Assembly: GCF_003544855.1 (NCBI RefSeq)
Contig: NZ_CP032101.1
Location: 1,860,001 to 1,924,000, forward strand
DNA: 64,000 nt
Direction of reading: 5' to 3'
Source: Malaciobacter marinus
Lineage (GTDB): Bacteria; Campylobacterota; Campylobacteria; Campylobacterales; Arcobacteraceae
Shown: in pieces, positions 35,132-44,610 of the stretch
Numbering within the stretch: the stretch's first letter is position 1
How the letters are laid out: every line of letters begins with the position of its first letter
The notes under the pieces: generated by a model
Told to the model about the DNA's origin: nothing
The model's database searches: none
What the model saw: only the letters and a program-made list of their open reading frames with translations
Program-made: the position numbers and the translations under genes

Positions 35132-38100
35132 TATAATCTACTTTTTAAATACTCTAAAGCGTCTGTTGGAACTTCTTCTATTTGATTTAAACTATTTAAA
35201 GCAACTTGAATATCACAACCTTGTGATATAAGTTCATCTGTTACATCAACAAAACCAGCTAAAACACTTAATGCTAAAGCATTCATTCCATTATCTAATC
35301 TTTCATTTATATTTGCACCATTTTCTAAGAACTGCTTAATAACCTCAACTCTTTTATCTTGTTCAATATCTAAGTTACTATAAGAAGCCCACATTAAAGG
35401 TGTAAAACCTTGTGAATCTTTAATATTCATATCTTCAAAAAACTCTTTTACAATATCTAAAACATACTCATTTGCATAGTATCCAACTACATGAAGTAGT
35501 GATAATCCATCTCTTCCACTTGTAATTTCAATACCTTGCTGTAAGAAGAATTTCAACATTTTTGCACTAGTTTTATCAGATCGCATAACAGCACTAAAGT
35601 GAATAGATTCATTATTAAAATCAATAACTTTAAAATCTATTTCTTTATTATTCATAAGTCTATTTACATAATACATATCACCATAAGCAATTGCTATCAT
35701 AATAGGTGTTCTTCCATTCATATCTTGTGCATTTAAATCTAGTTCTAGTTTTAATAAAGTATTAAATATTTGTTGTTTATTTTCTAAAATACTCATATGT
35801 AAAACAGGTACTATATTTTTTGAACCTTTATCTAAGTTTGCACCTGCATCTTTTAATGCAGCTAACATTTTTGCTCTTATTAATTCAGGGTTTTCTTCAT
35901 CCTCATATGTTTCATTTCCTAAAATTGCTCTATGAGCTGCACTTTGCCCCTCTTCATTGAAAAAGTCTGCATTTGCATTTAACTCAAGTAAAACTCGTAA
36001 AGCTTCAAAACATCCATAATTTGCAGCACTCATTAAAGGAGTAAATTGTTCAACATCAATTTGCTCTATATCACAACCTGCTTCAACTAATACTCTTACA
36101 CTCTCTGCTCTTGCAATATTATCATTGTCATTGTAGTTTGATATAGCTTTATGTAATGCAGGTGAATTATCAAAACCTCCAATTACATGTATATTTGCAC
36201 CTTTGTTTATTAGCCATTTTAAAACTTTTGGTCTATTCATCATACAAGCACCAAGGAAAATATCTGTATCAAAGCTATTTTTATGTTCTAAATCTACTTT
36301 ATAACCTTTGCTTTCAAAATATTCCAAATGTTGTAAACAAAGCTCATCAGAAGCTAATCTAAATCTATTAACTATTGAATGCATTTGAGACTCATTTAAG
36401 TTAGCTACTGGTTTATATGGGTCAACTCCATTATCTAAAAGAAAGTCTAAAACTTTTGGTTCAAATTTTAATCTATTTACAACTTGGTTTATTAATATTC
36501 CAACACTATCAAGATGTGTTTTAGTTTTATTAATACGCTCAAGATAAGTATCAATAATTGCACCATTATCTTTTAAACATTGTAAAATCTCAACTTTAAA
36601 ATCTTCATCAATTTCAAAATTATCATAACCTCGTATTAAACTTGAAACAACTGTTTGTGTTTCTGGTTCATCTGGAAAGATATAATATACTCTATTTAAA
36701 TCAGGGTCTGCTTTTATAAGTTTTTTAATTGTTTGAATATCAAATTGATAATAAACAGCTTTCATAATATAAGAGTTTGCTTCTGAGTAAGCTTTTATAT
36801 CAATATATGTATCTAATATATAATTTACAAGCTCTTCATCTTTTTCAAAAAGAGCCATACCTAAAATATTTGAAGCAAAACTTTCACTTCTAACTTTACA
36901 ATACTCTTCATTTTCAAATACTACATAAGGATTTTTTGCAATTACTCTTTTTTTTACTTCTAAAGGTATATCTTTTCTTTTTATTACATATTCCATTGTC
37001 AAAGAATTAACTTCCAATGAAGAGAATTTATCAATAATATGTTCAAGAAGTTCACTAGGTGCTACATCAGCAACAGCTTCTAAAATTGGTGTAGTATTAC
37101 TACTTGAATCTTGATAGTGAGATATTGGTAAATTTATATCTAAACCATTTTCAAGCAATAAATCAAACATTTGCACTCTTTCTTGTGCATTTTTAAAATT
37201 AGCTTTTGGATGAATAATAAAATTCATAACTGTATTATCAAAATAGTTAACAAAGTTTATATTTGCACCTTTACTTATAAGATACTTAGTACATTTTATA
37301 TCATTGTCATTTACTACATTAAAAAATGCAGAGTGTCCATTGCACTCTATTTGTGCACCATTTTCCAATAAAAAATCTATAAAAGTTGTATTTGATTGCA
37401 CTGAAAAATAAGCTGTATATGTATATAAAGCATTGACTCTGTGTCCATCATTATTTAACTCATTTATATTTGCACCCTTTTGTAATGCAAGTTGAGCTAA
37501 TTTAACTTTTTCTTTATCATGAAGCATCATACTTTTACTAATATTTATTAATAACTCTTTATCTTTTACATCTTCTAAAAGCTCTATATACTCTTTAAAT
37601 GAATCAAAATCCAATAAGCCTAAAATATACTCAGGTTTGTTAAGTTTATTTTTCAAAACATAAGGACTTAATTTTTTTATCTCTTTTTGTTCTAAAAAGC
37701 TAGAAAGCTGTTTTGCTATAGCGTTTATACACACACCTAATTTTATTAATTCTTTTAAAAGCTCCATATCTCTTTGGTTAAAAACTCTAGAAGAAGCAGG
37801 AAGTTCATTTTGGCTATGATTTATATCAAAATCATACTCTTCAATTAGTAGTTTTAAAAGTTTAACTTTTAAATTTAAATCAAACTTTTTAGAATCAACA
37901 ATATCATGAATAAGATATCTTTTACCCTCTTCTCTTTCTACACCAAAGTTTTCAAAAATAAATTTAAAAGTATCGAAACTATTTGTATTATTTAAAGCAA
38001 GTTCTATCAAAACTTTTCCATTAACAGTACTATCACTACTATTTATACTATGCATATATTCAAGCATTTCCAAAGATGCATCTTTTTTTATAAGATAAGA

Positions 38101-38349
38101 CATGATATTATCACCTTGGATAGTATCTTCTAAGATAGCATTATTTTCAATCAAATATTTCATAACTTTTACACTTGAATACTCCAATGCAAAATCAATT
38201 GGTCTTTTAAAGTCCTCATCTTCTTTGTTTATATCCTCAATATCAAGTAGCTTTTCAACTTTTTTTACATTATCTTGTTTTATCGCTTCAACTAATTCAT
38301 TATCAGTGGGATTTGAATTCATGTTTAAAAACTTTTTAAAAAATGACAT
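35131..38349 (-). CDS. Large ankyrin-repeat protein, first of a tandem pair
   Basis: A 1072-aa soluble protein nearly equal in length to its downstream paralog. Repeats include 'RPIDFALEYSSVKVMKYLIE' near 48-67, 'FTPLMSAANYGCFEALRVLL' and 'FTPLMWASYSNLDIEQDKRV' near the C-terminus. The shared block lies near residue 688 ('HKNSFDTDIFLGACM..', '..GGFDNSPALHKAI'). Both proteins end in a short helix after the last repeat ('..TDALEYLKSRL' here). AAAGGA precedes the ATG. No secretion signal or toxin domain is evident. Confidence 0.85.
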   Translation of the reverse strand: MSFFKKFLNMNSNPTDNELVEAIKQDNVKKVEKLLDIEDINKEDEDFKRPIDFALEYSSVKVMKYLIENNAILEDTIQGDNIMSYLIKKDASLEMLEYMHSINSSDSTVNGKVLIELALNNTNSFDTFKFIFENFGVEREEGKRYLIHDIVDSKKFDLNLKVKLLKLLIEEYDFDINHSQNELPASSRVFNQRDMELLKELIKLGVCINAIAKQLSSFLEQKEIKKLSPYVLKNKLNKPEYILGLLDFDSFKEYIELLEDVKDKELLINISKSMMLHDKEKVKLAQLALQKGANINELNNDGHRVNALYTYTAYFSVQSNTTFIDFLLENGAQIECNGHSAFFNVVNDNDIKCTKYLISKGANINFVNYFDNTVMNFIIHPKANFKNAQERVQMFDLLLENGLDINLPISHYQDSSSNTTPILEAVADVAPSELLEHIIDKFSSLEVNSLTMEYVIKRKDIPLEVKKRVIAKNPYVVFENEEYCKVRSESFASNILGMALFEKDEELVNYILDTYIDIKAYSEANSYIMKAVYYQFDIQTIKKLIKADPDLNRVYYIFPDEPETQTVVSSLIRGYDNFEIDEDFKVEILQCLKDNGAIIDTYLERINKTKTHLDSVGILINQVVNRLKFEPKVLDFLLDNGVDPYKPVANLNESQMHSIVNRFRLASDELCLQHLEYFESKGYKVDLEHKNSFDTDIFLGACMMNRPKVLKWLINKGANIHVIGGFDNSPALHKAISNYNDNDNIARAESVRVLVEAGCDIEQIDVEQFTPLMSAANYGCFEALRVLLELNANADFFNEEGQSAAHRAILGNETYEDEENPELIRAKMLAALKDAGANLDKGSKNIVPVLHMSILENKQQIFNTLLKLELDLNAQDMNGRTPIMIAIAYGDMYYVNRLMNNKEIDFKVIDFNNESIHFSAVMRSDKTSAKMLKFFLQQGIEITSGRDGLSLLHVVGYYANEYVLDIVKEFFEDMNIKDSQGFTPLMWASYSNLDIEQDKRVEVIKQFLENGANINERLDNGMNALALSVLAGFVDVTDELISQGCDIQVALNSLNQIEEVPTDALEYLKSRL

Positions 38350-38548
38350 AAAATTTCCTTTCCATATCTTTATTATTTGTAGGTATTATTTATTATTATT
38401 TTATAAGAAATAAATTATTATTATCTTAATATTTTATTAATTTATTTCTGATAAAAGTTATCAATTTTTTTCTGAAATTTTACAAATTTTAGATACAAAA
38501 AGTTCAAATTTTACAGTATTAGAGTAATTTTTAACTTTATTATTTTTA

Positions 38549-39133
38549 TTAAGTAGTAATTTTTGATATTTTCGTATCTAAAAACCAATAATAAGAAAAC
38601 ATCAATCCTGGAGTTTTTGCTTTTGATTCATCGTAAATAAAATCTTTAAAATCATCAAATGGTATAAAAATAAGTTCAATTTGTTCATCATTTATTCCTC
38701 CACCACCATGAACTTTCATAGATTCATTAATTTCTGCAAAATATAAGTTTTGGCAACCTCCACTTATACCAACATTTGTATAAAAAGAAGTGACTTTTTC
38801 TATATTTTTCAAAGGTACATCATATCCACACTCTTCATCTATTTCTTCTTTTACTATTTGATTTAAATCTTTATTTTTATCAACTAAGCCAGCACAAAGT
38901 TCATATGTAAAAGTTTTTGATTTATCATTTAAATACACAGGAGGTCTAAACTGTTTTACAAGTAAAAAAGCATGTTTTTCTTCATGATATAGTAAAATAG
39001 CAACAGAGTCAAAGCATTTTACGGCTTCCCAACTTCTACTTTTTCCATCTTGTTCAAAGGTTATCTTTACAGGATGTACAAATTTTGTCTCATTTAATAT
39101 TTGAGTTTTAAAGTTGGTGATTTTTGTATTCAT
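38549..39133 (-). CDS. NUDIX hydrolase, NUDT14-like (UDP-sugar or ADP-ribose pyrophosphatase)
   Basis: A 194-aa NUDIX enzyme. The box reads 'GLVDKNKDL' then 'EEIDEECGY': the catalytic/metal glutamates are kept, but the first Glu and the Arg of the consensus are replaced. Flanking sequence 'SWEAVKCFDSVAILLYH' and 'LLVKQFRPPVY', plus 'ELCAGLVDK', match the NUDT14 UDP-glucose pyrophosphatase group better than bacterial NudF. It probably hydrolyses UDP-glucose or ADP-ribose. It is monocistronic. Confidence 0.85.
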   Translation of the reverse strand: MNTKITNFKTQILNETKFVHPVKITFEQDGKSRSWEAVKCFDSVAILLYHEEKHAFLLVKQFRPPVYLNDKSKTFTYELCAGLVDKNKDLNQIVKEEIDEECGYDVPLKNIEKVTSFYTNVGISGGCQNLYFAEINESMKVHGGGGINDEQIELIFIPFDDFKDFIYDESKAKTPGLMFSYYWFLDTKISKITT

Positions 39134-39243
39134 GTCTCTTCTTTTTAGGGTTTTATCTATTTTATATACTTTTTTCTAAAAAACATTTTAAAATAAAAAT
39201 AGATATGTTACAATTAATCATACCATAAAAGGAGACACTAGTT

Positions 39244-39837
39244 ATGAAACTAGAGTATGCAGGTTTAAAACCTATGATAAATGAGCATGGAGTATGTTTT
39301 AAAGATGGCAAAGAAGATAAATTTGCTTACTTAGAATATGCAATTGATATTTTATTAGCAATTGACCATGAACATGAAAAAAAAAGAAAGTACTCCCATG
39401 AATTAAAAGAACAAAGAATCTCTCCTCAAGAAATCATAGATATTTTAATAAAGTATCATCCAGATTTAGAAGAAACAATGAACAAAGAGATAAATAACTA
39501 TTTAATTCACTTAGACAATGAAGAAGATAGTATAGAACATAATCTTGTATTAAGCAATATAGAAAGAGAAACATTTATTAATAATCTTAAAATAATGAGA
39601 GAATACAAAATCCAAAGGGCAAAAAATAAGATTTTTTATTTTCATTGTATTGAAACAATTGTAGAAGTTATACTAAAAAGAGAAATAAAAGAGATAGATG
39701 CACCTTTTAATGAAAGATTTTGGCATATTTTTCAAACTTTAGAAGGAGCTTTAAATAAACATAAAATCAGAAGTGACTTAAAAATAAGTAGGAGTAATGA
39801 ACAATTAAAAGCAATGCTTTTAATTGATTTATACTAA
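39244..39837 (+). CDS. Unrecognised 197-aa protein
   Basis: I do not recognise a named domain. The product is soluble, helical and rich in charged residues ('AIDHEHEKKRKYSHELKEQR' near 39-58), with no signal peptide. AAAGGAG precedes the ATG. It is convergent with the sensor kinase gene, overlapping it by nine bases, and a 15-bp hairpin for terminating it lies inside that kinase gene. Confidence 0.65.
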   Translation: MKLEYAGLKPMINEHGVCFKDGKEDKFAYLEYAIDILLAIDHEHEKKRKYSHELKEQRISPQEIIDILIKYHPDLEETMNKEINNYLIHLDNEEDSIEHNLVLSNIERETFINNLKIMREYKIQRAKNKIFYFHCIETIVEVILKREIKEIDAPFNERFWHIFQTLEGALNKHKIRSDLKISRSNEQLKAMLLIDLY

Positions 39838-40995
39838 AACCTTAGTAAAATCTATAGAAAATAATGAACCTTCGTTTTCTATAGATTTTAAACTCAAGTT
39901 TAAATTGTACTCTTTTACAATTCCTTTTACGATATCAAGTCCTATTCCAAAACCACCTTCATTATTATTACCTCTTTTATATCTTTTAAAAATTTGAGCC
40001 TGTTCTTCTTTACTTATTCCTATTCCAAAATCTTGAACAGTTAAAACTGCATCTTTTAATGTAACAATTATATTAGAGTTATTATGACTATATTTAATTG
40101 CATTTGAAATTAGATTATTCACTACTTTTTGCATTTTATTTTTATCTACTTTTATTTTACAAGGCTCAACACTTGCTTTTATAGTAATATTTTTTGTGAT
40201 AGATATATCATTAAAATACTCAACACTATGACTTATAAGTTCACTTAAACAAAACTCTTCTTCTAAACTTTCATCATTTTTTTCAAAAGTTGAAAAATGT
40301 ATATCATTATAAAGCTGTGAGATTTGTTTTGAACTACTTATTATATATTTCATCATTTTTTCAGGATTTTTACCTTTTTTAAGCATAGAAACAGAAGTCA
40401 TAAGCACTAAAATAGGTGTGTTTAGTTCATGCGCTGAATCTTTTATAAATTTATCCATAGATTCAACTTTTTCACGTACTGGCTTTAAAAGAAGTTTTGC
40501 TAATAAATAAGCTATACAACCTACAAATATAGAACTAAAAATAAGTATTAAACCCATAATAATTTTTAATTTATTTTTATCTTGTACTCCTGTACAAGTT
40601 TGTATTGCAATATATCTAATAGGAATATTCTTTTCATAAAGATATGTCACATAATATGTATACTCTTGAGTTTCATATAAATCTTTTTTCAAAGTAAGCT
40701 CTTGTTCTTTGTGCATATTTGAAAAAATTAATTTTTTATTTTCATCAAAAAGTGCATATTGTATATCTTTATGTTTTAATTTTATTGGTTTTAGCTTTTC
40801 TTTATTCATGTATGAGTTTAATATTTGTGATTTTATTTCATTTGCTGCATTTGACATTTGCATATTACAATGTTCTGCAACTGATTTTAATTCATTTTTA
40901 TAATAAAAATACAATAATAATCCAACAAGAAGTATTACAGAACCCACGTAAATAGATAAAAAACTAATAAGTGCTTTTCTTTCATCTTTATTCAA
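39829..40995 (-). CDS. Two-component sensor histidine kinase
   Basis: A 388-aa inner membrane kinase. Helices lie near 8-30 and 145-167, flanking a small periplasmic domain. The H-box is 'DSAHELNTPILVLM' near residue 188, the N-box 'NNLISNAIKYSHNN' near 291, and G-boxes 'VQDFGIGIS' and 'GGFGIGLDIVK' near 320-355. The start is TTG with AGGA upstream, overlapping the response regulator gene by eight bases. The signal is unknown. Confidence 0.9.
   Translation of the reverse strand: MNKDERKALISFLSIYVGSVILLVGLLLYFYYKNELKSVAEHCNMQMSNAANEIKSQILNSYMNKEKLKPIKLKHKDIQYALFDENKKLIFSNMHKEQELTLKKDLYETQEYTYYVTYLYEKNIPIRYIAIQTCTGVQDKNKLKIIMGLILIFSSIFVGCIAYLLAKLLLKPVREKVESMDKFIKDSAHELNTPILVLMTSVSMLKKGKNPEKMMKYIISSSKQISQLYNDIHFSTFEKNDESLEEEFCLSELISHSVEYFNDISITKNITIKASVEPCKIKVDKNKMQKVVNNLISNAIKYSHNNSNIIVTLKDAVLTVQDFGIGISKEEQAQIFKRYKRGNNNEGGFGIGLDIVKGIVKEYNLNLSLKSIENEGSLFSIDFTKVLV
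39847..39889 (+). terminator. Terminator for the 197-aa gene, embedded in the kinase gene
   Basis: AAAATCTATAGAAAA pairs perfectly with TTTTCTATAGATTTT (15 bp, 13-base loop), ten bases after the stop of 39244-39837 but inside the C-terminal codons of the convergent kinase gene. Confidence 0.6.
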
Positions 40996-41647
40996 ATTTA
41001 TATCCTACTGCTCTAATTGTTTTTATTCTATCTTTTCCAAGCAACTCTCTTAAGTTTTTTATATAAACTCTTATTGTTGCATCTGTTGGCATATCTTCAT
41101 AAGTCCAAACATTTTGAAGCAACTCTTCACTTGAAATAACTCTATTTTTATGTGCACAAAAATATTTTAAAATATCTCTTTCTTTTAAGGCTATTTTTTT
41201 TATACTATTATCAATTTTAAGTTCACAAGAATTAGGGAAAAAACTTATATTTTCACAAAGTTTTAACTCTTCATCTTGATTAATAAAAAATACCTTGCAA
41301 AGTTTCATAATTCTTTGGTCAAGCTCTTCTAAATCAAAAGGCTTTTTAATATAATCATCAACTCCATTTTCAAAAGACTCTTTTAAATGCTTAGTATCTT
41401 GATATGCAGTTAATACAATTATTGGTGTTCTATTTTTGTAATCTTCTCTTAATGCTTTTAAAACTTCTAAACCTGACATTAAAGGAGTATTTATATCAAA
41501 AAGTGCAAAATCTACTTTATTATCAATTAAATATTCCAAAGCATCTTGCCCATTTGTTTTTGCAATAACTTCATAGCCTTTATCTTCAAGATGAAAACTA
41601 AGTAAATCACTTAAAGCACTATCATCTTCTAATAATAAAACTTTCAT
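40988..41647 (-). CDS. OmpR-family response regulator
   Basis: A 219-aa regulator with a receiver domain (acid pair 'LLLEDDSAL', phospho-acceptor Asp in 'DFALFDINTPLMSG' near 52, Lys in 'YIKKPFD') and a winged-helix DNA-binding domain ('LKERDILKYFCAHKNRVISS', 'TIRVYIKNLRELLG'). I chose ATG 41647 because GGAAGAGG is correctly placed and the receiver starts at once; a start at 41671 would add eight residues. It precedes and overlaps its kinase. It lies downstream of the YeiH-like exporter on the same strand. Confidence 0.9.
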   Translation of the reverse strand: MKVLLLEDDSALSDLLSFHLEDKGYEVIAKTNGQDALEYLIDNKVDFALFDINTPLMSGLEVLKALREDYKNRTPIIVLTAYQDTKHLKESFENGVDDYIKKPFDLEELDQRIMKLCKVFFINQDEELKLCENISFFPNSCELKIDNSIKKIALKERDILKYFCAHKNRVISSEELLQNVWTYEDMPTDATIRVYIKNLRELLGKDRIKTIRAVGYKFE

Positions 41648-41703
41648 AACGCCTCTTCCTTTAAAAAACATATTTTATACAAATTTTGTTTATAATATGT
41701 GTA

Positions 41704-42726
41704 TTAAAGTGTTATAACAAAATTTACTATAAAATATCCACCTACACTTAACCAAATAAATAGTATAGAAGCTAAAATAACAGGTTTTAATCCCACTTTA
41801 AAAAAAGACTTAAAGTCTGTATTTATTCCCAATGCCATCATAGCCATTGCTAAACAAAAAGTATCAATATAGTTTATTTTATTTATGATTGAACTATCAA
41901 TAAAATTAAATGAATTAAATAATGCAACTAATATAAAAAATATGGCAAACCAAGGAATTGTAATTTTTGTTTTTTCTTTTGATGTTGATGTTTTTGCTAA
42001 AAAAAACATTAATATAATCAAAAAAGGAGCTATTAACATAACTCTTATCATCTTAACAACAACAGCATCTTTTGCAATAATATCATTTGAAATACTATTT
42101 GCTGCACCAACTACATGAGCAACTTCATGTAAAGTTCCTCCTATATACATAGCCATACTTTTTGGTAAAAAGTTTATAAAATCAATACTATACAAATATG
42201 GATATAAAAACATTGCAACTGTTCCAAATAAAACTACAGTTGAAACTGCAATTGAACTTTTATAAGCTTTGTTTTTTAAAACAGCTTCTGTTGCTAAAAC
42301 TGCTGCTGCTCCACAAATAGCACTTCCTGCACTTGTCAAAATTGTTATTTCTTTATCTAGTTTTAATATCTTTATTCCAATAAAATATCCCAATACAAAA
42401 GTTGAAAATACTACTATAACTGCAACAATAATTGCTTGAAATCCAACATCATATATTTCTGTAAATGTTAATCTAAATCCATAAAAAACAATTGCTGTAC
42501 GAAGTAATGTCTTTGTAGCAAATGAAAATGAATTTTCAAATTTTGGACTAATTTTTACTTTAAAGATATTTGTAAAAATCATTCCAATCAATATTGCAAC
42601 AATCAAAAAAGAAAATCCCAAATTTTGAACTATTTGTAAACTTGAAATATATTTTGCCAAAGTAGTAAGCAGTGCTAAAAAAGCAAGTCCAATATAGAAA
42701 TTTTTATTATTAAAATTATTTTTCAT
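41704..42726 (-). CDS. YeiH-family putative sulfate/organosulfur exporter
   Basis: A 340-aa membrane protein of about ten helices in the YeiH (UPF0324) family. Signatures are 'SAGSAICGAAAVLATEAVLK' near 132-151 and 'GGTLHEVAHVVGAANSIS' near 191-208. Characterised relatives are linked to export of sulfite-type or other sulfur compounds, but this is family-level inference. It is divergent from a LysR regulator, the usual arrangement for this family. The two-component genes follow 56 bases later. Confidence 0.85.
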   Translation of the reverse strand: MKNNFNNKNFYIGLAFLALLTTLAKYISSLQIVQNLGFSFLIVAILIGMIFTNIFKVKISPKFENSFSFATKTLLRTAIVFYGFRLTFTEIYDVGFQAIIVAVIVVFSTFVLGYFIGIKILKLDKEITILTSAGSAICGAAAVLATEAVLKNKAYKSSIAVSTVVLFGTVAMFLYPYLYSIDFINFLPKSMAMYIGGTLHEVAHVVGAANSISNDIIAKDAVVVKMIRVMLIAPFLIILMFFLAKTSTSKEKTKITIPWFAIFFILVALFNSFNFIDSSIINKINYIDTFCLAMAMMALGINTDFKSFFKVGLKPVILASILFIWLSVGGYFIVNFVITL

Positions 42727-42792
42727 TATAAGTTTCCTTAATATTTGTGAAAGTATATAATTTATTTTTTAATTTGTAAAATTAATTATTTT

Positions 42793-42801
42793 TGTTATAA
42801 T
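42793..42801 (+). promoter_or_regulatory. Extended -10 promoter of the LysR gene
   Basis: TGTTATAAT lies 26 bases before the ATG, leaving a short leader with AAGGA. This is a conventional contrast to the two leaderless regulators. Confidence 0.5.
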
Positions 42802-42827
42802 CATAAATATTTTTAATAAGGAATATT

Positions 42828-43706
42828 ATGTTTACTTTAAAAGAGTTAGATATATTTTTTAAACTTTGTGAAAACTCTCATATTTCAAATCTTGCAAAAC
42901 AAGTCAACTTAACACAATCAGCAATCTCAATTTCATTAAATAGCTTAGAAAAAAAAATTGGAGAAAATCTTTTTGATAGAGTAGGAAAGAAGTTAGTATT
43001 AAATGAAAGAGGAAGATTTTTTAAAAATAAGGCTATAAAGCCTTATTTAGAACTTAAAAATTTAAAAGATAGTTTTAGTGATGATTTATTAAAAGGTGAG
43101 TTAAAAATTGCTTCAAGCAAAACATTTAATAGTATTAATTTATCTTCATATATTTTTGATTTTATTTCAAACCATGAAGTAAGTATTACAAAATATTCTC
43201 AAAATACAAAAGAGATAATTGATGAAGTTTTAGATTCAACTATTGATTTAGGTTTTATTGAAAAAGAGTTTGATGATTCAAATATCATAAAAGAAAGAAT
43301 TGCAAGTGATTCTTTAATAATAGTAACAAGTGATGAAACTCTTTCAAAAAAAGAGTACTATATAGACCAATTATATAGTAAAAAATGGATTTTAAGAGAA
43401 AAAGGTTCTGGCACAAGAGAAGTGTTTTTAAGTAAATTGAAATATCTTGATGAATTTAAAATCACAATGGAAATATCAAATTTTGAAGAGATAAAAGATA
43501 TATTACTTCAACACAAAGATACACTTACATGTATTTCAAAACTAGCAGTAAAAAAAGAGTTAGAAAAAAAACAACTTTTTGAAATAAAAACAAAAAATCT
43601 AAAATTTGATAGAGAGCTTTATATGATTTATCATAAAAATAAATATAAAAGTAAACTCTTTTTAGAGTTTACTTCATACATCAAAAAATGTTTTAAGAAG
43701 TTTTAA
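42828..43706 (+). CDS. LysR-family transcriptional regulator
   Basis: A 292-aa regulator. The winged helix is at 1-60 ('NLAKQVNLTQSAISISLNSL', 'LFDRVGKKLVLNERG'), followed by a periplasmic-binding-like effector domain ('LLKGELKIASSKTFNS' near 88). It resembles the YeiE/CysB-like regulators that control divergent YeiH genes and probably controls 41704-42726. Its last codons overlap the convergent membrane protein gene by 14 bases and contain a hairpin that suits that gene's termination. Confidence 0.88.
   Translation: MFTLKELDIFFKLCENSHISNLAKQVNLTQSAISISLNSLEKKIGENLFDRVGKKLVLNERGRFFKNKAIKPYLELKNLKDSFSDDLLKGELKIASSKTFNSINLSSYIFDFISNHEVSITKYSQNTKEIIDEVLDSTIDLGFIEKEFDDSNIIKERIASDSLIIVTSDETLSKKEYYIDQLYSKKWILREKGSGTREVFLSKLKYLDEFKITMEISNFEEIKDILLQHKDTLTCISKLAVKKELEKKQLFEIKTKNLKFDRELYMIYHKNKYKSKLFLEFTSYIKKCFKKF
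43650..43673 (-). terminator. Terminator embedded in the LysR gene
   Basis: AGTAAACTCT pairs perfectly with AGAGTTTACT (10 bp, loop TTTT). On the minus strand it lies 20 bases beyond the stop of 43693-44517 and is followed by TTTATATTT. It is coding sequence for LysR residues near 275-282. Confidence 0.65.
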
Positions 43707-44517
43707 AATCACTCTTTTTTTGTTTTGCATTTACATTAACTCCAAAATAATCAAGAAGTTTTAACTGAATTACAATATAAATAATACAAGTTATAAAAGA
43801 GACAAGTGTACCTAAAAATACTCCAAGCATTGGATATGTAAAATGTACACTTACACAAAATATAACTATACTACTTAAACCAGATGGTGTATTTTTAAGT
43901 ATTGTTCTTGCTTGATTACCACTATGGTTAAAATGAACTATTAAAAGTAAAGGAAACATCATACTTGGAAATGCTGAAAAAATACCTGCAATATTAACAG
44001 GAGCAATTTTTGGTATTGATGTTACAAGTAAAAATATAACAACTGTTAAAATAGTTCTTAAAACCAAATCTTTAAATGTGATTTTTGTATTTATTTTTTT
44101 TGCATTATCAGGTATTTTTGCAAAATAAATTGTTACTAATGTAATTATTGTAATTACTGCAATTGGTGTAAAAACAACATGAATTGGCACATGAGCTAGG
44201 ATAAATGCAGCTACTAAATAAAAAACAAAAGATACAATAATACTTACAAATATATCAAATTTTCTTTTATAAAAGGTACTAATATAATATCCTATTATAA
44301 AAGACAATAAAGCAAGTAAGCCATGAATATTGTATAAAGATGCTTCAACAGAATAGTTTATTCCATGTTCAATTGCAAAAAAAATCAAAACTACCATTGT
44401 TCCTAAAGGAAGTCCTGATAAAATTCCAGATAATTTTGCGCTAACTTTTTCAGCGATAATTGAAAGTGTTATTACGATTACTACAGCAGTTACTGCTTTT
44501 ATAATTAGAAGTTCCAT
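43693..44517 (-). CDS. Integral membrane protein with an internal duplication
   Basis: A 274-aa protein of about eight or nine helices. I do not recognise a named function. Two parts look alike: 'KLSGILSGLPLGTMVVLIFF' near 28-47 and 'NIAGIFSAFPSMMFPLLLIV' near 173-192, each with a G-x-(F/L)-S-x-(L/F)-P turn followed by a helix. This suggests an inverted or tandem repeat transporter-like fold. It is monocistronic and convergent with LysR. Confidence 0.7.
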   Translation of the reverse strand: MELLIIKAVTAVVIVITLSIIAEKVSAKLSGILSGLPLGTMVVLIFFAIEHGINYSVEASLYNIHGLLALLSFIIGYYISTFYKRKFDIFVSIIVSFVFYLVAAFILAHVPIHVVFTPIAVITIITLVTIYFAKIPDNAKKINTKITFKDLVLRTILTVVIFLLVTSIPKIAPVNIAGIFSAFPSMMFPLLLIVHFNHSGNQARTILKNTPSGLSSIVIFCVSVHFTYPMLGVFLGTLVSFITCIIYIVIQLKLLDYFGVNVNAKQKKSDFKTS

Positions 44518-44590
44518 TGTCTCTACTTGTAAGAAAATAAGCAGATATCATACCACTTAAAAGTTAATTTAAATTAAAGTTTATATAAAT

Positions 44591-44610
44591 AGTAGAAAAA
44601 ACTTTCTACT
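44591..44610 (-). terminator. Terminator after the YajQ gene
   Basis: AGTAGAAA pairs with TTTCTACT (8 bp) around a four-base loop, overlapping the stop codon. Confidence 0.6.

Noticed and set aside
31910-38349. One ankyrin gene split by a frameshift
   Set aside because: Both frames are full length, have their own starts (a good ribosome binding site for the first, TAATG coupling for the second) and repeat the same block and C-terminal helix, so they are paralogs rather than halves.
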